From contig JBAIZL010000027.1 in the NCBI GenBank assembly GCA_036971475.1, positions 395,001 to 459,000 of the forward strand: a stretch of 64,000 nucleotides of DNA. The letters run 5' to 3'. Origin of the DNA: Prosapia bicincta. Taxonomy: Eukaryota > Arthropoda > Insecta > Hemiptera > Cercopidae. A program made the position numbers and the translations under genes. Positions 1 to 10,520 of this stretch are shown here, piece by piece. The notes under the pieces were generated by a model. It searched no databases. It saw nothing but the letters and a program-made list of their open reading frames with translations, and was not told where the DNA came from. Every line of letters begins with the position of its first letter. Position 1 is the stretch's first letter.

Positions 1-60
1 TATATATATATATATAATATATATAAATAATATATAATATATATAATATATATATATAAT
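1..60. repeat. AT-rich dinucleotide microsatellite
   Basis: Nearly pure TA/AT repeat with occasional AA interruptions. It begins at the window edge, so its true left end is not visible. Confidence 0.9.
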
Positions 61-1770
61 AAGAGAAATACAAATACAAGAATAGTTTTTTGAATTATAC
101 AAAGCTTTTCGTTGCTAAACAATACCAACATCATCAGGAATAATAAAGAATATCAAGCATATAAGTGTTATTCAGATGCAACAAACAGTGTTGCCATATC
201 TATTACAATGTTGTCAAATTTATTAATTGGCTGCCTCAACATTACATACATTGAATATAGTGTCAAATTTTGATTTTACTTTTACCCGTTATTTATCAAT
301 TTGTTATCAATATTATATTTATGTATTTCTAAAGCTTCATAAATATTCATTCTCAGGCCTTTGTTAATTTCTTTTATAAGTATCATATTATCTATATTAG
401 GAAATAAGTGATTATTAATAATACAATGACTAGCAAATTTCGATTTATATATGTCTAGTTTTTCGAAAAACACAGTAGCCTTCCTTATTCAGTCCTTTTG
501 TAGATATAAACTGAATCTAACACTAGTTGGTTACGAGCTGATCATTGCCTTCTTGATAAAGGAAAACATATGTTTTTAATATGTTTTAGTTGCCAGCATT
601 GAACACAATTCCATCCGCGTTATCTATTAGACTTATACGCCGCTATGAAGCCGACGATAGCTTCATATAGAATATGTCCACATTACTTGTTATTTATTTA
701 CTTTATGCCCTTATTTTCTTGTTGTTACAATATTAAATCTTGTCAATAAACCCTTTATTGTATACTTCGGTGTTCAAGACGCATTAATTTCCACGCAGGA
801 TTCTGTCTCGTCAACTAGTCTGTCATTTCTTAAGACGATGACTTCAGGTTTAAAGCCACTGCTGCAGGCGGTCGCTCGTTAAGTCTCAATCGAGACTAAT
901 ACCTTAATTATTTATAACAATGTCAAAGAAATCTAAAATTCACTATCCTTTCTTCTTAGATGAAATCCTGTCCCTGGGCGAAGCTAAGGTAAAGCTACAA
1001 ATTTAGTAAAACGATTTATATCTGCTTTTATATTCAATAAAGCTTTGTAGTGGTAGTTTGTTTTTGTGGCTACAGATGTCGCTAGCGACGTATAACTTTA
1101 AGTTTAGTTTTAAACTAGAATATGTAAATGAAAATATAAAGACAAGAAAAGCATTTTAAATCATAATTAATATTTTATAGTTTCTTTTTATAAATATTTT
1201 TTAAATAATTTAATGTAATTAAAAAAATTAATTAATCCTTTGAACATTTCCCAGATGTTTAAATAATCTTAAATTGCTAATATAAATTCTTTGATGTACT
1301 AGCGCCCTCTTTTTTTAATGAAAACTTTATATAACTATATAAGGGATGTCTTGTTTTTTTTTATATTTCAAACTAAGTTTCTGTAACTATTCACAAAGGA
1401 TGAAATAGGTTTTTGTAGTTATGTCACTTTATTTTCGTATCTACAACCGGAAGTGCGTTGAGGACAATTCTGATATAAATTTACGGCGAATGTCAAGTGT
1501 AGTCTATCACACCCTCACAAAGTGTGTTCAATTATTTTTCACCGTTTATTTCAGTATTACAACAAATTACAAATTCGGAAGGGTCGAAACTGGTTTTTGC
1601 TTTTACGTCCTTTGCAAGACTTGTTTCTCGTCTTGTGTTGTTTGATAAATGCTTGTAGTACTGTATTTTATACGTTTTTGGAACATCAAGAAAGAAGATC
1701 CAGTTGGTTTACGTAAATTAGTTGGTATCATCTAATGGGGAGAGAGAGATGGTAATGATTTCTTTTTTCT
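61..1770. other. AT-rich non-coding stretch
   Basis: No gene is recognised. The short frames here (for example 282-473 minus and 1,421-1,716 plus) have low-complexity AT-driven composition and no recognisable domain. Two small structures stand out: a minus-strand CTGATGA...CGAAA-type motif at 103-138 (listed separately) and a perfect 8-bp stem, TATGAAGC (644-651) with GCTTCATA (660-667), closing an 8-base loop. It is probably intronic or intergenic. Confidence 0.6.
103..138 (-). other. hammerhead-like motif (CTGATGA ... CGAAA)
   Basis: Read on the minus strand, CTGATGATG is followed about 15 bases later by a CGAAA core and AGCTT. The order CUGANGA, stem, GAAA is that of the hammerhead ribozyme core. 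Stems I and III cannot be confirmed by eye and the base after GAAA is not the usual C. It may be a decayed retroelement remnant or chance. Confidence 0.2.
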
Positions 1771-2648
1771 CTTTGTCCACTTCTTCCTCTGCCACTGCCC
1801 CCCTCTTCCTCTGCCACTGTCCCCATCTTCCTCTGCCACTGTCCCTCTCTTCCTCTGCCACTATCCACTGCTTCCTCTGCCATTGTTTTTCTCTTCCTCT
1901 GCCACTGTCTCTCTCTTCCTCTGCCACTGTCCCCATCTTCCTCTGCCACTGTCCCCACCTTCCTCTGCCAATGTCCCCCTCTTCCTCTGCCACTGCCCCT
2001 CTCTTCCTCTGCCACTATCCACCGCTTTCTCTGCCATTGTTTTCCTCTTCCTCTGCCACTGCCCCTCTCTTCCTCTGCCACTATCCACCGCTTTCTCTGT
2101 CATTGTTTTCCTCTTCCTCTGCCACTGTCTCTCTCTTTCTCTGTCACTGTCCCTCGCTTCCTCTGCCACTGTTTTCCTCTTTCTCTGCCACTGTCTCTCT
2201 CTTCCTCTGCCACTGTCCCTCGCTTCCTCTGCCACTGTTTTCCTCTTTCTCTGCCACTGCCCCTCTCTTCCTCTGCCACTGCCCCTCTCTTCCTCTGCCA
2301 CTGCCCCTCTCTTCCTCTGCCACTATCCACCGCTTTCTCTGCCATTGTTTTCCTCTTCCTCTGCCACTGTCTCTCTCTTTCTCTGTCACTGTCCCTCGCT
2401 TCCTCTGCCACTGTTTTCCTCTTTCTCTGCCACTGTCTCTCTCTTCCTCTGCCACTGTCCCTCGCTTCCTCTGCCACTGTTTTCCTCTTCCTCTGCCACT
2501 GTCTCTCTCTTTCTCTGTCACTGTCCCTCGCTTCCTCTGCCACTGTTTTCCTCTTTCTCTGCCACTGCCCCTCTCTTCCTCTGCCACTATCCCCCGCTTC
2601 CTCTGCCATTGTTTTCCTCTTCCTCTGCCACTGTCTCTCTCTTTCTTT
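1771..2648. repeat. 22-bp CT-rich minisatellite, about 40 copies
   Basis: The unit is close to CTTCCTCTGCCACTGTCC plus four variable bases (CTCT, CCAT, ACCG and similar). Because 22 is not a multiple of 3, three units make a 66-bp, 22-codon cycle that passes through all frames. No unit carries a stop in most frames, so overlapping open frames of 90-336 codons appear on both strands (Ser/Leu/Pro/Cys-rich on plus, Glu/Arg/Gly/Lys-rich on minus). They are not taken as genes. Strong purine/pyrimidine strand asymmetry is visible throughout. Confidence 0.95.
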
Positions 2649-4280
2649 TTAGCGAGTTGGGTTTGTGAGTGTAGGTTAAATTTACCAGGTGGCACTTGGC
2701 TCTTAGGTAGAAATGGTTTATTCATTGTCTAGAAAAACATCAGGCACTGTCGTCATCCCTCATCGAGGACGTGAATCGCGGCCTTGCCGTCCCAACCCTT
2801 AGCCAATCCTATTTGCATGCTTCCTGAACCCCTTATTTTCATTGATTGTTATTCATATTATACATTTAAATCTATTAATAAGTAACAAAATAATGAGTCA
2901 ACCATATGCGTCAGCGGAGGTCCAAGGGTCGATGTTTTTGAAAATGACCTGCGAGCACCTCCACCCTCCCCTCGCCAAGGCCCGCATCCCCCAAGTGCCA
3001 ACTTCTAAATTTATATCTATAACTAGACCAACATGTTCATGTCTGTACCTTGTAAGGCAGACATTTGTTCAGAATTCAGTGACATTTAATCACTAAAAAA
3101 ACCAAGAAAGATTTTTCCTAATAACCTTTGATTAATTGTGTGTCCGTGTGTTTGCGTGCATGTGAAGGAGTATAAAATATGTGTGGTACAATTTCGAAAT
3201 ATATAAATTTGTTTTTGAACTAATTTGTACTAATATTAGTGTTTTTGAAAAAGGGATTCAGAAAAACATAACTCTACTACCAATTCATCTACCTTCTACG
3301 TGGTTTCTTTTCAACCCTTAGAGGGAAAGCTACCCCTGATGTTGCCGTAAAGTAATTCATCATTACTTTTCTTTGAATTATTGTAGAGATGGTCACCGTC
3401 TGGCTTCTAAAAGAGAGTTATTATTTTTAATATTTTCAAACACTCGCCCAGATACGTTTTATTAATTTATATACTTACTAGGGCAAAGCTCGTGCGAGGG
3501 TGGTAAAAATGTTTTCTTACAGAACGATATATTCTGGGGTGTTTTCTTCGTTCATTGTAATGGTTAGAACAGACGTTGTGTATATGAGTTAACATATATA
3601 AATGTGCTCCGCGATAAGGTACTCCATTAGTGGATATAAGGGGACATTTCCTAGACACCGTCTCCTATTGGAGTAATCAGGCATTCAAATTTTAAAATAG
3701 TTTTATTTAAGCTTTACAACACAAGCTTTCCACGTCATTAAACATGTCTGGTATAGGCAGGCGACCGAGTGGCGCCATAGTCCAGACATACTTTCTTATG
3801 GTTCTACTTTTATTTTGTCAATTTTATAAATTAAATCTAGTATTTATATAATTGTCATGTAAATATCCGCACGTTTAGAACTAGATCCAAAATTGGAACT
3901 TCCAATTTGTTATATTGTTATCTCTTGAGGAATTAATTTATACCTACCTTATTTTATTTACCTATTTTATAAAAAAGAAACAAGTTAGATCATCTATGGT
4001 GTTAACACTTGTGTTAGTTCTATTCGTTCAGATATTTATTTAGATTTAAATAAAATAATTGTATTTATTTATTTAAAATTTTAAACTTATTACGGTAAGC
4101 ATTCACTGTTGACAATTTAGGTTTTATATAACATTCAGTGGTAAACGTGACAGAAACGAAGCAGACCCAAACGGAAAACCAGGCGCAGTGTATGCAATTA
4201 TAAGTAATCATGAAACCACGAACTAGAATGCATTCCAAATACGACCTTGTAAAAGGATTACAAACAGAACATTAAATTAA
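2649..4280. other. non-coding stretch, no gene seen
   Basis: The part at 2,650-3,010 is more GC-rich than its surroundings and could be an old mobile-element fragment, but neither strand gives a recognisable protein. The remainder is AT-rich. A short stem, TGTCTGG (3,745-3,751) with CCAGACA (3,782-3,788), encloses a GC-rich loop containing CCGAGTGGCGCC, slightly reminiscent of a tRNA D-arm but without a B box. Confidence 0.55.
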
Positions 4281-4330
4281 GGTGTGTTGTGTGTGTGTGT
4301 GTGTGTGTGTGTGTCATTGTATGTGCGCGC

Positions 4331-4363
<33 letters not shown>
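4281..4363. repeat. GT microsatellite with internal GC run
   Basis: (GT)n from 4,281 to 4,314, a short break, then GCGCGCGCG followed by (GT)n to 4,362. Alternating purine-pyrimidine DNA of this kind is prone to adopt Z-form. The apparent Val/Cys frame is an artefact of the repeat. Confidence 0.95.
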
Positions 4364-4364
<1 letters not shown>

Positions 4365-5483
4365 ATGCCTTTAAGAAGAAAGATATATGTACTCCAAATA
4401 GGTTAGATTGGTTTGACTTTACAAGTGATACGACAGCCCTTAAACATTCTAAAAAAGTCAAACATTTAAATTAAATTGTAACAAATTGAGTGCCTTTACT
4501 AGATATGATTTTACCTTGTAATGACGTAGTAATTAATTAATCCCTACTGAGCACATAGGGTGGTATTGTATAACATATATTTTACAATAAATAACATGAA
4601 GTTTACTATACAATAATAGGAGTGGTACAATATATTACAATAAAAATAATGAAAACAACCCTAATACTACAAAAATAATAAAAATAACAAATAATAGAAG
4701 TTATCTAAGATTAAACCCTTATGAACGTTTCGAGGATGATCATCATCAGAGGGTCTTATTACAAAATTACAATCTAGATACAAAAAAAATTACTAGATTG
4801 ACAGAATCTTTTGTAATACTCGTAAATGTTAATTTTTAAATATGTATGTTTATATCATTCGCCTTGTAAAGTTATCCAATGTTGTAATATTCTGTGAGAA
4901 TTGGACGTGTTTTTCTAAAACTTAGAAGTGATTATAACACTCATAATACTTTGAAGTAAATTTAAAAAATGTAAAACTACAGCAATCAAATTATCTCTCA
5001 TCCACGGTTATTTCCGGAAATCTAAATTTATCTGTATTTCACAGGAAATGAAGAAATACAAACTTAGGGCGGAATATTTAAGATATTATAACAAGTAAAA
5101 TTGATATTAATTTTATTCTCTCAAAGGTTTTCATCAGACCGAATCGTTTTTAAGGAAATGCTGGAAGTTTTAATATCTATAATTTGATCAGATGATGTTT
5201 CAGTAGAAAAACGTGTCACTTAGTCAAACTTTGTAGTTAACCCTGCAAGTATTCCTGTTACAAGCTCACCATATACATTCCGGCTTTGTGTTGGGCGTCA
5301 AAATCTCGAGCCACTCGGAGCTGAAAAGTTCCTCCTCATTTACGTTCCGCTGTGCCATCATCATCATCATTATTTAATCAAGGACATAAAGGCCGTATTG
5401 TCTTCTCGGAACACGCCTGTAACGTATTTAATAAAAGCTGTTTAAAAAATTAATTTTTAGGGGATATGTTTAGAAGTTTTGAG
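4364..5483. other. AT-rich non-coding stretch
   Basis: No gene is recognised. It contains a hammerhead-like minus-strand motif (4,716-4,757, listed separately) and a CAT trinucleotide run near 5,357. Confidence 0.6.
4716..4757 (-). other. hammerhead-like motif with closing stem
   Basis: On the minus strand ACCCT precedes CTGATGA, then a self-complementary stretch built on GATGATCATC, then CTCGAAACGTT, and finally AGGGT, which can pair with the opening ACCCT. This is the best-formed of the CUGAUGA...CGAAACGU motifs in the window. Motifs with this core and a very short stem III are known from Penelope-like retroelements of animals. Cleavage activity is inference; stem II is unusual because it overlaps the core. 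Confidence 0.35.
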
Positions 5484-5790
5484 TTCGAGGTCTGAATCTC
5501 AGATGACGATTTGAATATTTCAAAATCTATATAATGAAAGGTGAATTCTTTAAACTAAATCCTAAGATCTGAGTTAGAAGATCGGAAGTTTAGGGTCTAA
5601 TATTTTATTTCTAACGTCTGAAGTATAAAATATAAATTTTAAGATTTAAATTCTGATTTTAATTCTAAGACATTAATTCTATGATCTGAATTCTAAGATC
5701 TAAATTTAGACTTCTGAAATTTAAGGTCAAACCTCTCTTCAATTCCAAATTGTTAATGCCAACATCTAAATTTTAAGATCTGAATGAAAA
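5484..5790. repeat. degenerate short repeat based on AATTCTAAGATCTG
   Basis: Words such as AAGATCTGA, AATTCTAAG, TCTGAATT and TTTAAGATCTGAAT recur about every 11-25 bases with many substitutions. It looks like an old minisatellite decayed by point mutation. Confidence 0.6.
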
Positions 5791-6040
5791 TTTACACAAA
5801 ATATTTTAACAGAGACGAGATCACAAATTTAAAATACCAAAATTTTCTTTATTTTATGCAATAATTTACAAAGCTATGTAAACCCAGTTTTTGTATTTTT
5901 AAAAAATCATTTTAATGTTTTATTTAAAAAATATTCTTTTTTAACTGCAGATATAAATTGGCAATTTATGATAATTTCTTAACATGACATGGTTTTATAC
6001 AATAGGTGTCGTTAGCATGAAACAGTCAAATTTTAAACGT
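5791..6040. other. AT-rich spacer
   Basis: Low-complexity AT-rich sequence between two tandem repeats; no feature is recognised. Confidence 0.5.
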
Positions 6041-6972
6041 TCATTCTCTCTCTCTCTCTCTCTCTTTTCTCTCTACCTATATATTTCTCTACTTGTTTAT
6101 CTATATATCTCCTTATTCCTCTACGTATCTCTTTACCTATTTATCTATCTCTCTACCTGTCCATCTATATATCTCCCTCTCTCTCTACGTATCTCTTTAC
6201 CTACCTATGTATCTCTCTACCTGTCTATCTATATATCTCCCTCTCTCTCTACGTATCTCTTTACCTCTTTATCTCTCTCTCTACCTATATATTTCTCTAC
6301 CTATCTCTCTACCTATGTATCTATATATCTCCCTCTCACTCTCTACGTATCTCTTTACCTATGTATCTATCTCTCTACATCAATATTTCTCTACCTATCT
6401 ATCTATCTCCCTACCTGTCTATTTATATATCTCCCTCTCTCTCTACGCATATCTTTACCTATGTATCTACATCTCTACATAAATATTTCTCTACCTATCT
6501 ATCTATCTCCCTACCTGTCTATTTATATATCTCCCTCTCTCTCTACGTATATCTTTACCTATGTATCTACATCTCTACATAAATATTTCTCTACCTATCT
6601 ATCTATCTCCCTACCTGTCTATTTATATATCTCCCTCTCTCTCTACGTATATCTTTACCTATGTATCTACATCTCTACATAAATATTTCTCTACCTATCT
6701 ATCTATCTCCCTACCTGTCTATTTATATATCTCCCTCTCTCTCTACGTATATCTTTACCTATGTATCTACATCTCTACATAAATATTTCTCTACCTATCT
6801 ATCTATCTCCCTACCTGTCTATTTATATATCTCCCTCTCTCTCTACGTATATCTTTACCTATGTATCTACATCTCTACATAAATATTTCTCTACCTATCT
6901 ATCTATCTCCCTACCTGTCTATTTATATATCTCCCTCTTTCTCTACGTATCTCTTTATCTATTTATCTCTCT
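6041..6972. repeat. CT-rich array grading into 100-bp tandem repeats
   Basis: It begins with (TC)n at 6,043-6,067, then degenerate TCTCTACCTATCTAT-type words. From about 6,360 a 100-bp unit repeats nearly perfectly some six times to about 6,960. A landmark is the CTACGTATATCTTTACCT segment recurring at exactly 100-base steps. Frames in the array encode Tyr/Leu/Ser/Ile-rich peptides restarting every 100 bases; these are repeat by-products. Confidence 0.95.
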
Positions 6973-8559
6973 TGGAGAATGTTCTAGCAATTAATAATAG
7001 TGCAATATAAGTTTATTAACCTTCTTTTGATTTTGTCTCATGAGACGGTTGCGTTTGTACTGCATTTATCAGATTTACTTAGTTGTTATTAAAATTATTC
7101 ATAATTATATGTTTTTCGATCTTAATAAAATGACTCATGTAAATACGAGCTACACTTTCAGGGCAGTACCTCCGTAACACACTGGCGAAAATGATATGAC
7201 ATTTGCAAATACCAACCGCGCCATTTACAGTTGTGCAATCTCCACAAAGGGCATTTACACCTGTCACGTGTACTGAATCTATGTCAGTGTTTTGTCACAG
7301 ATTTATTCAACAATTTCAGTTGTGCAATGCGCCCTCTATCTTCCAAGTTTTAGTTTTTACATAAGTAAGGTGAAATTTTAAAAGAGTTAATTACGGATGA
7401 ATCGATTATCGTTTAATCGATACTGAGCTCGATTTGTGTGGTTTAGTGAGGCATATAGTCTATGTCTATTGAAGAGTATATAAAATTTATTTTAAAATGA
7501 TACATTTATTTACATTTTTTATATTTACAAGTTAGTAAACAGTTTGTATACGTCATGTTGTTGTACTTTATGCTCAAAATGACGTCATTCTCCAATTTGT
7601 GTACATTTAATTTGTTCTTTCATTAGAAAAAACATTTATGATTTTTTAAAAAAATTATCATTAAGATATACAAAGCATTTTAGAATAAAAAAATAATAAT
7701 ATCGTTAATTTTATATGGGCCCTCCGTCCCTAACGAGGACGTTTGCCACTGTGCTAGATGAAAAGAGAAAAAATTGAAAAATGCAGGCCACCTAAGAATG
7801 TCCTCTTGTCCTCATTTGCTCAATATAGCACAAAGATAAATAAGTGATGTATTATTTAAAGCTCATGTATTACACACACCAATCTAACCTCAAATGTTTT
7901 GTTGGTTTGTGAAATAATGTAGAAGGTAAAGATGGTGAAGCATGAAGAATGTAGACAAAGGGCTTCCAGGAGCCAACCCTTTTTTCGAGACTCTACAGTC
8001 CAGCGTGTAAACCCATTACCATGCTTTAACTCTTGACTCTCTACCGGGTAGATGACGTCACCGAGATGGGAGCCCAAAGGCCTTTCTAGAAAACCTCTAC
8101 TGGACACAGCGACATTAAGGTTTCGCCCGCTTTTCCAGAACTACTCGGAACCTGCAGAACCTTCCGAGCGGGCAGGTTTTCGTACCTTCAGTATTAGATT
8201 CCGTTGCTCGCCTGGGAGGGTTTGGCTTTATTCCAGCTGTTTTATTCGGACGGATTGAGGATTCGCTAAAAACGTTTTTCTTCTGGCCTTGATTCGGTAC
8301 TATTACAGCTGTATCTTGTAGTTCGCTCAGAAAATCAGAATCTTATAGTGTGTAACGAGCTTATAGTAGACAAGTAATATGAAAAACAATTTAAAGTAAA
8401 TTCCTTCTAAGGTTAACAAAGCAAAATTTTATTTTAGTTACCCTCCTAGAGCACTATTTATGATATTGTGTGGTAACCATGACAATAGATAGGGTTGCAG
8501 ACTGAAGGTAGCCAGATCGAGGGAAAAACATTCACACTTTTGACAATTGTTTCTAGAAA
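6973..8559. other. non-coding stretch, no gene seen
   Basis: Mostly AT-rich. GC-richer islands at 7,140-7,300 and 8,040-8,270 contain short open frames (7,079-7,267 minus, 8,052-8,258 plus) without recognisable domains or clear splice structure. Perfect TGACGTCA octamers occur at 7,580-7,587 and 8,053-8,060; these match the CRE/ATF consensus, but no promoter can be shown around them. Confidence 0.5.
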
Positions 8560-8640
8560 TTGGAAAGTTGGCGCAGTGCCAAGGCGCGCTAGATTTAGAA
8601 CATGAAGATTCTCAGTTCGAATCCGGCTGAACCCTACAAA
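8560..8640 (+). repeat. tRNA-like head of a SINE
   Basis: An A-box-like segment, TTGGCGCAGTGCC (8,568-8,580), is followed by a perfect B box, GTTCGAATCC (8,615-8,624), at a spacing typical of RNA polymerase III internal promoters. A cloverleaf acceptor stem is not obvious, and the sequence continues directly into the AT-rich body listed next. This fits a tRNA-derived SINE better than a functional tRNA gene. Confidence 0.55.
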
Positions 8641-8826
8641 TTTTACAAATCAATTAATGAATAAGTATTTGAATAAACTATATTAACATTAATTGTCATC
8701 CACTATAGGGGGGGGGGAAATGTATTTGAACTGGTTTGGATGGAAAACCCCGTATTTTATTAACGATTGAAATTTGTTACAAGATATAACCCAAGACAGT
8801 GTGGGGTAATAGAAGGAATTTAATAA
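8638..8826 (+). repeat. left arm of an inverted repeat pair (possible SINE body)
   Basis: The arm runs from the tRNA-like head to a segment ending in AGAAGGAATTTAATAA. It matches the reverse complement of 8,985-9,178 along its length with scattered substitutions and small indels. Shared landmarks are TTAACATTAATTGTCAT, AATGTATTTGAACT and TATTTTATTAACGATTGAAA. A poly-G run (8,709-8,717) interrupts it. It could be the body of a SINE or one half of a foldback element. Confidence 0.7.
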
Positions 8827-8984
8827 GTTCTTATAAATAAGAGATGTCACGCCGTGAAAATCTTCTATAGTTGTGTAAATTTTCTAGAAAACGATTTAGT
8901 TCGGTTTTAAGACAAGAATGGAATGCTTTGATTTTAAAATAAGAAGAATTTGTTGTACAATATTTATTTGCATAGTGTTTTTAT

Positions 8985-9178
8985 TAAATTCCTTCTATTA
9001 GCTCACACTCTCCGGATATATATACCTTTTGCAAATTTTCAATCGTTAATAAAATACGTTTTTATTCATCCAATCAAGTTCAAATACATTTGCTTCAACC
9101 TATAGTTAATGACAATTGATGTTAATACAGTTTTTTCAAATATTTATTCAATAAAAAATTTATACAAATTTGAAATAG
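8985..9178 (-). repeat. right arm of the inverted repeat pair, no tRNA-like head
   Basis: This is a reverse-complement copy of 8,638-8,826 that starts, read on the minus strand, exactly where the tRNA-like head of the other copy ends. Either this is a head-less (5'-truncated) SINE copy, or the two arms form a foldback and the head is incidental. The spacer (8,827-8,984) is unrelated AT-rich sequence. Confidence 0.7.
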
Positions 9179-9355
9179 CTAAGCAGAATCATCAGGTTCC
9201 CAAGGTAGTGCAACATGTTCCTGAAGGACTCTCTTTACAACAGGAAGGTTTACTTTGTGAAATTTAGGGAAACGATGTGAGAAATCTTTAATTGACTGAA
9301 AAGCTTGTTTAGATTGTGCATGGGAATGTAGCGACAATAAATAATTAAGGTACAT
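9179..9355 (-). CDS. unexplained 58-codon reading frame, possible exon or pseudogene fragment
   Basis: The minus-strand frame from ATG (9,353-9,355) to TAG (9,179-9,181) has a balanced amino-acid composition, unlike the AT-driven frames nearby. It includes FSHRFPKFHKVNLPVVKR and ends EPDDSA. It stops exactly where the right arm of the inverted repeat begins, so the end of the frame may have been set by the insertion. No family is recognised. It may be a 3'-terminal exon, a fragment of a host gene or mobile element, or chance. The upstream stop directly before the ATG codon region makes a stand-alone gene unlikely. Confidence 0.25.
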   Translation of the reverse strand: MYLNYLLSLHSHAQSKQAFQSIKDFSHRFPKFHKVNLPVVKRVLQEHVALPWEPDDSA

Positions 9356-9842
9356 ATACTAGGTTCGAAGACAGGTTAGTGCATGGGACTAGTTCCGTAG
9401 CTATTAAACTTTTTCTCGTATCTTACTTTTATCTACTATAGTAAGTATAGTTTGTAATTTAGATTGTTTTATAAATCCCAATTTCTATCTGACTACCCAA
9501 GGCAAGCAATTTATAAAATATAATTTATTATATATTTACAACATTTTAAAAAGTAATTTCTCTACATTTTAATACAACTTCTTACAGAACCTGTATAAGC
9601 TGTCTGGTTTACCTAGTGCTTTAGCTAGTTGTAGTTCATGCTTAGATAAGACAATACTAACTACTTCCTTACAGATGGCATTTGAGTGCAACCGTAGTCT
9701 AGAGGCAGTTATGTAGAATAAATATAGTTATTTTATCCTTTATTATAACTGAAAGTCTGGATAAATTTATTGATTGATGAGACAATTGTAAACGTAAAGT
9801 TTAGTTTAAGCTTTAAAATTTATATCACATGCAAATATTATT
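9356..9842. other. AT-rich non-coding stretch
   Basis: No gene, RNA or repeat is recognised. Confidence 0.5.
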
Positions 9843-10520
9843 TTATAGTTTAATTGTTGAAAACGTATTTTTTTTTTGTAAAAATTGACCAATAATTTAA
9901 TTGTTGAAAAGTTTATTGTTTTTGTAAAACGTAAAAGTAATTTAATTGATGAAAAGGTAGTAGTTTTTTTTGTAAAAATTGAACAATAATTTAATTGTTG
10001 AAAATGTTATTGTTTTTGTAAAACGGAAAGGTAATTTAATTGTTGAAAAGGTAATTTTTTTGTAAACGTTCACCAATAATTAAATTGTTGAAAAGGTTAT
10101 TGTTTTTGTAAAACGGAAAGGTAATTTAGTTGTTGAAAAGGTAGTAGTTTTTTTTGTAAAAATTGAACAATAATTTAATTGTTGAAAAGTTTATTGTTTT
10201 TGTAAAACGTAAAAGTAATTTAATTGTTGAAAAGGTAGTAGTTTTTTTTGTAAACATTGAACAATAATTTAATTGTTGAAAATGTTATTGTTTTTGTAAA
10301 ACGGAAAGGTAATTTAATTGTTGAAAAGGTAGTTTTTTTTTGTAAAATTTGACCAGTAATTTAATTGTTGAAAAGTTTATTGTTTTTGTAAAACGAAAAG
10401 GTAATGTATTTATTGAAAAAGTATTTGTGTTTTGTAAAAATTGACCAATTATTTAATTGTTGAGAAAGTAACTATTTTTGTAAAAACAGACCGGTAATTT
10501 TATTTTTTGAAATTTTAAAT
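9843..10520. repeat. 94-bp dimeric AT-rich tandem repeat, about 7 copies
   Basis: Two related half-units alternate. Both begin TAATTTAATTGTTGAAAA. One (about 45 bp) continues into TTATTGTTTTTGTAAAACG, the other (about 49 bp) into GTAGTAGTTTTTTTTG and AAATTGAACAA. The TTGAACAATAATTT landmark recurs at twice 94 bases. Copies at both ends are more diverged than those in the centre. Confidence 0.9.

Noticed and set aside
1722..2732. A 336-codon plus-strand open frame and overlapping frames on both strands in the 22-bp minisatellite
   Set aside because: Equally long frames exist in other phases and on the other strand; the frames follow from the repeat lacking stop codons. No domain or splice evidence.
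2842..3096. 84-codon frame in a GC-richer island, considered as an exon
   Set aside because: No recognisable domain, no clear splice sites, and the opposite strand looks no better.
3745..3788. tRNA-like hairpin with CCGAGTGGCGCC
   Set aside because: No B box follows and only one 7-bp stem is visible.
5984..6994. Tyr/Leu/Ser-rich open frames restarting every 100 bases
   Set aside because: They are by-products of the 100-bp CT-rich repeat.
7580..8060. TGACGTCA octamers at 7,580 and 8,053 as a CRE-controlled promoter
   Set aside because: No gene start or other promoter element is visible nearby; isolated octamers are expected by chance at this scale.
8560..8640. A functional tRNA gene
   Set aside because: The B box is perfect, but no convincing acceptor or anticodon stem can be drawn, and the sequence continues into a repeat body; a SINE head is the better reading.
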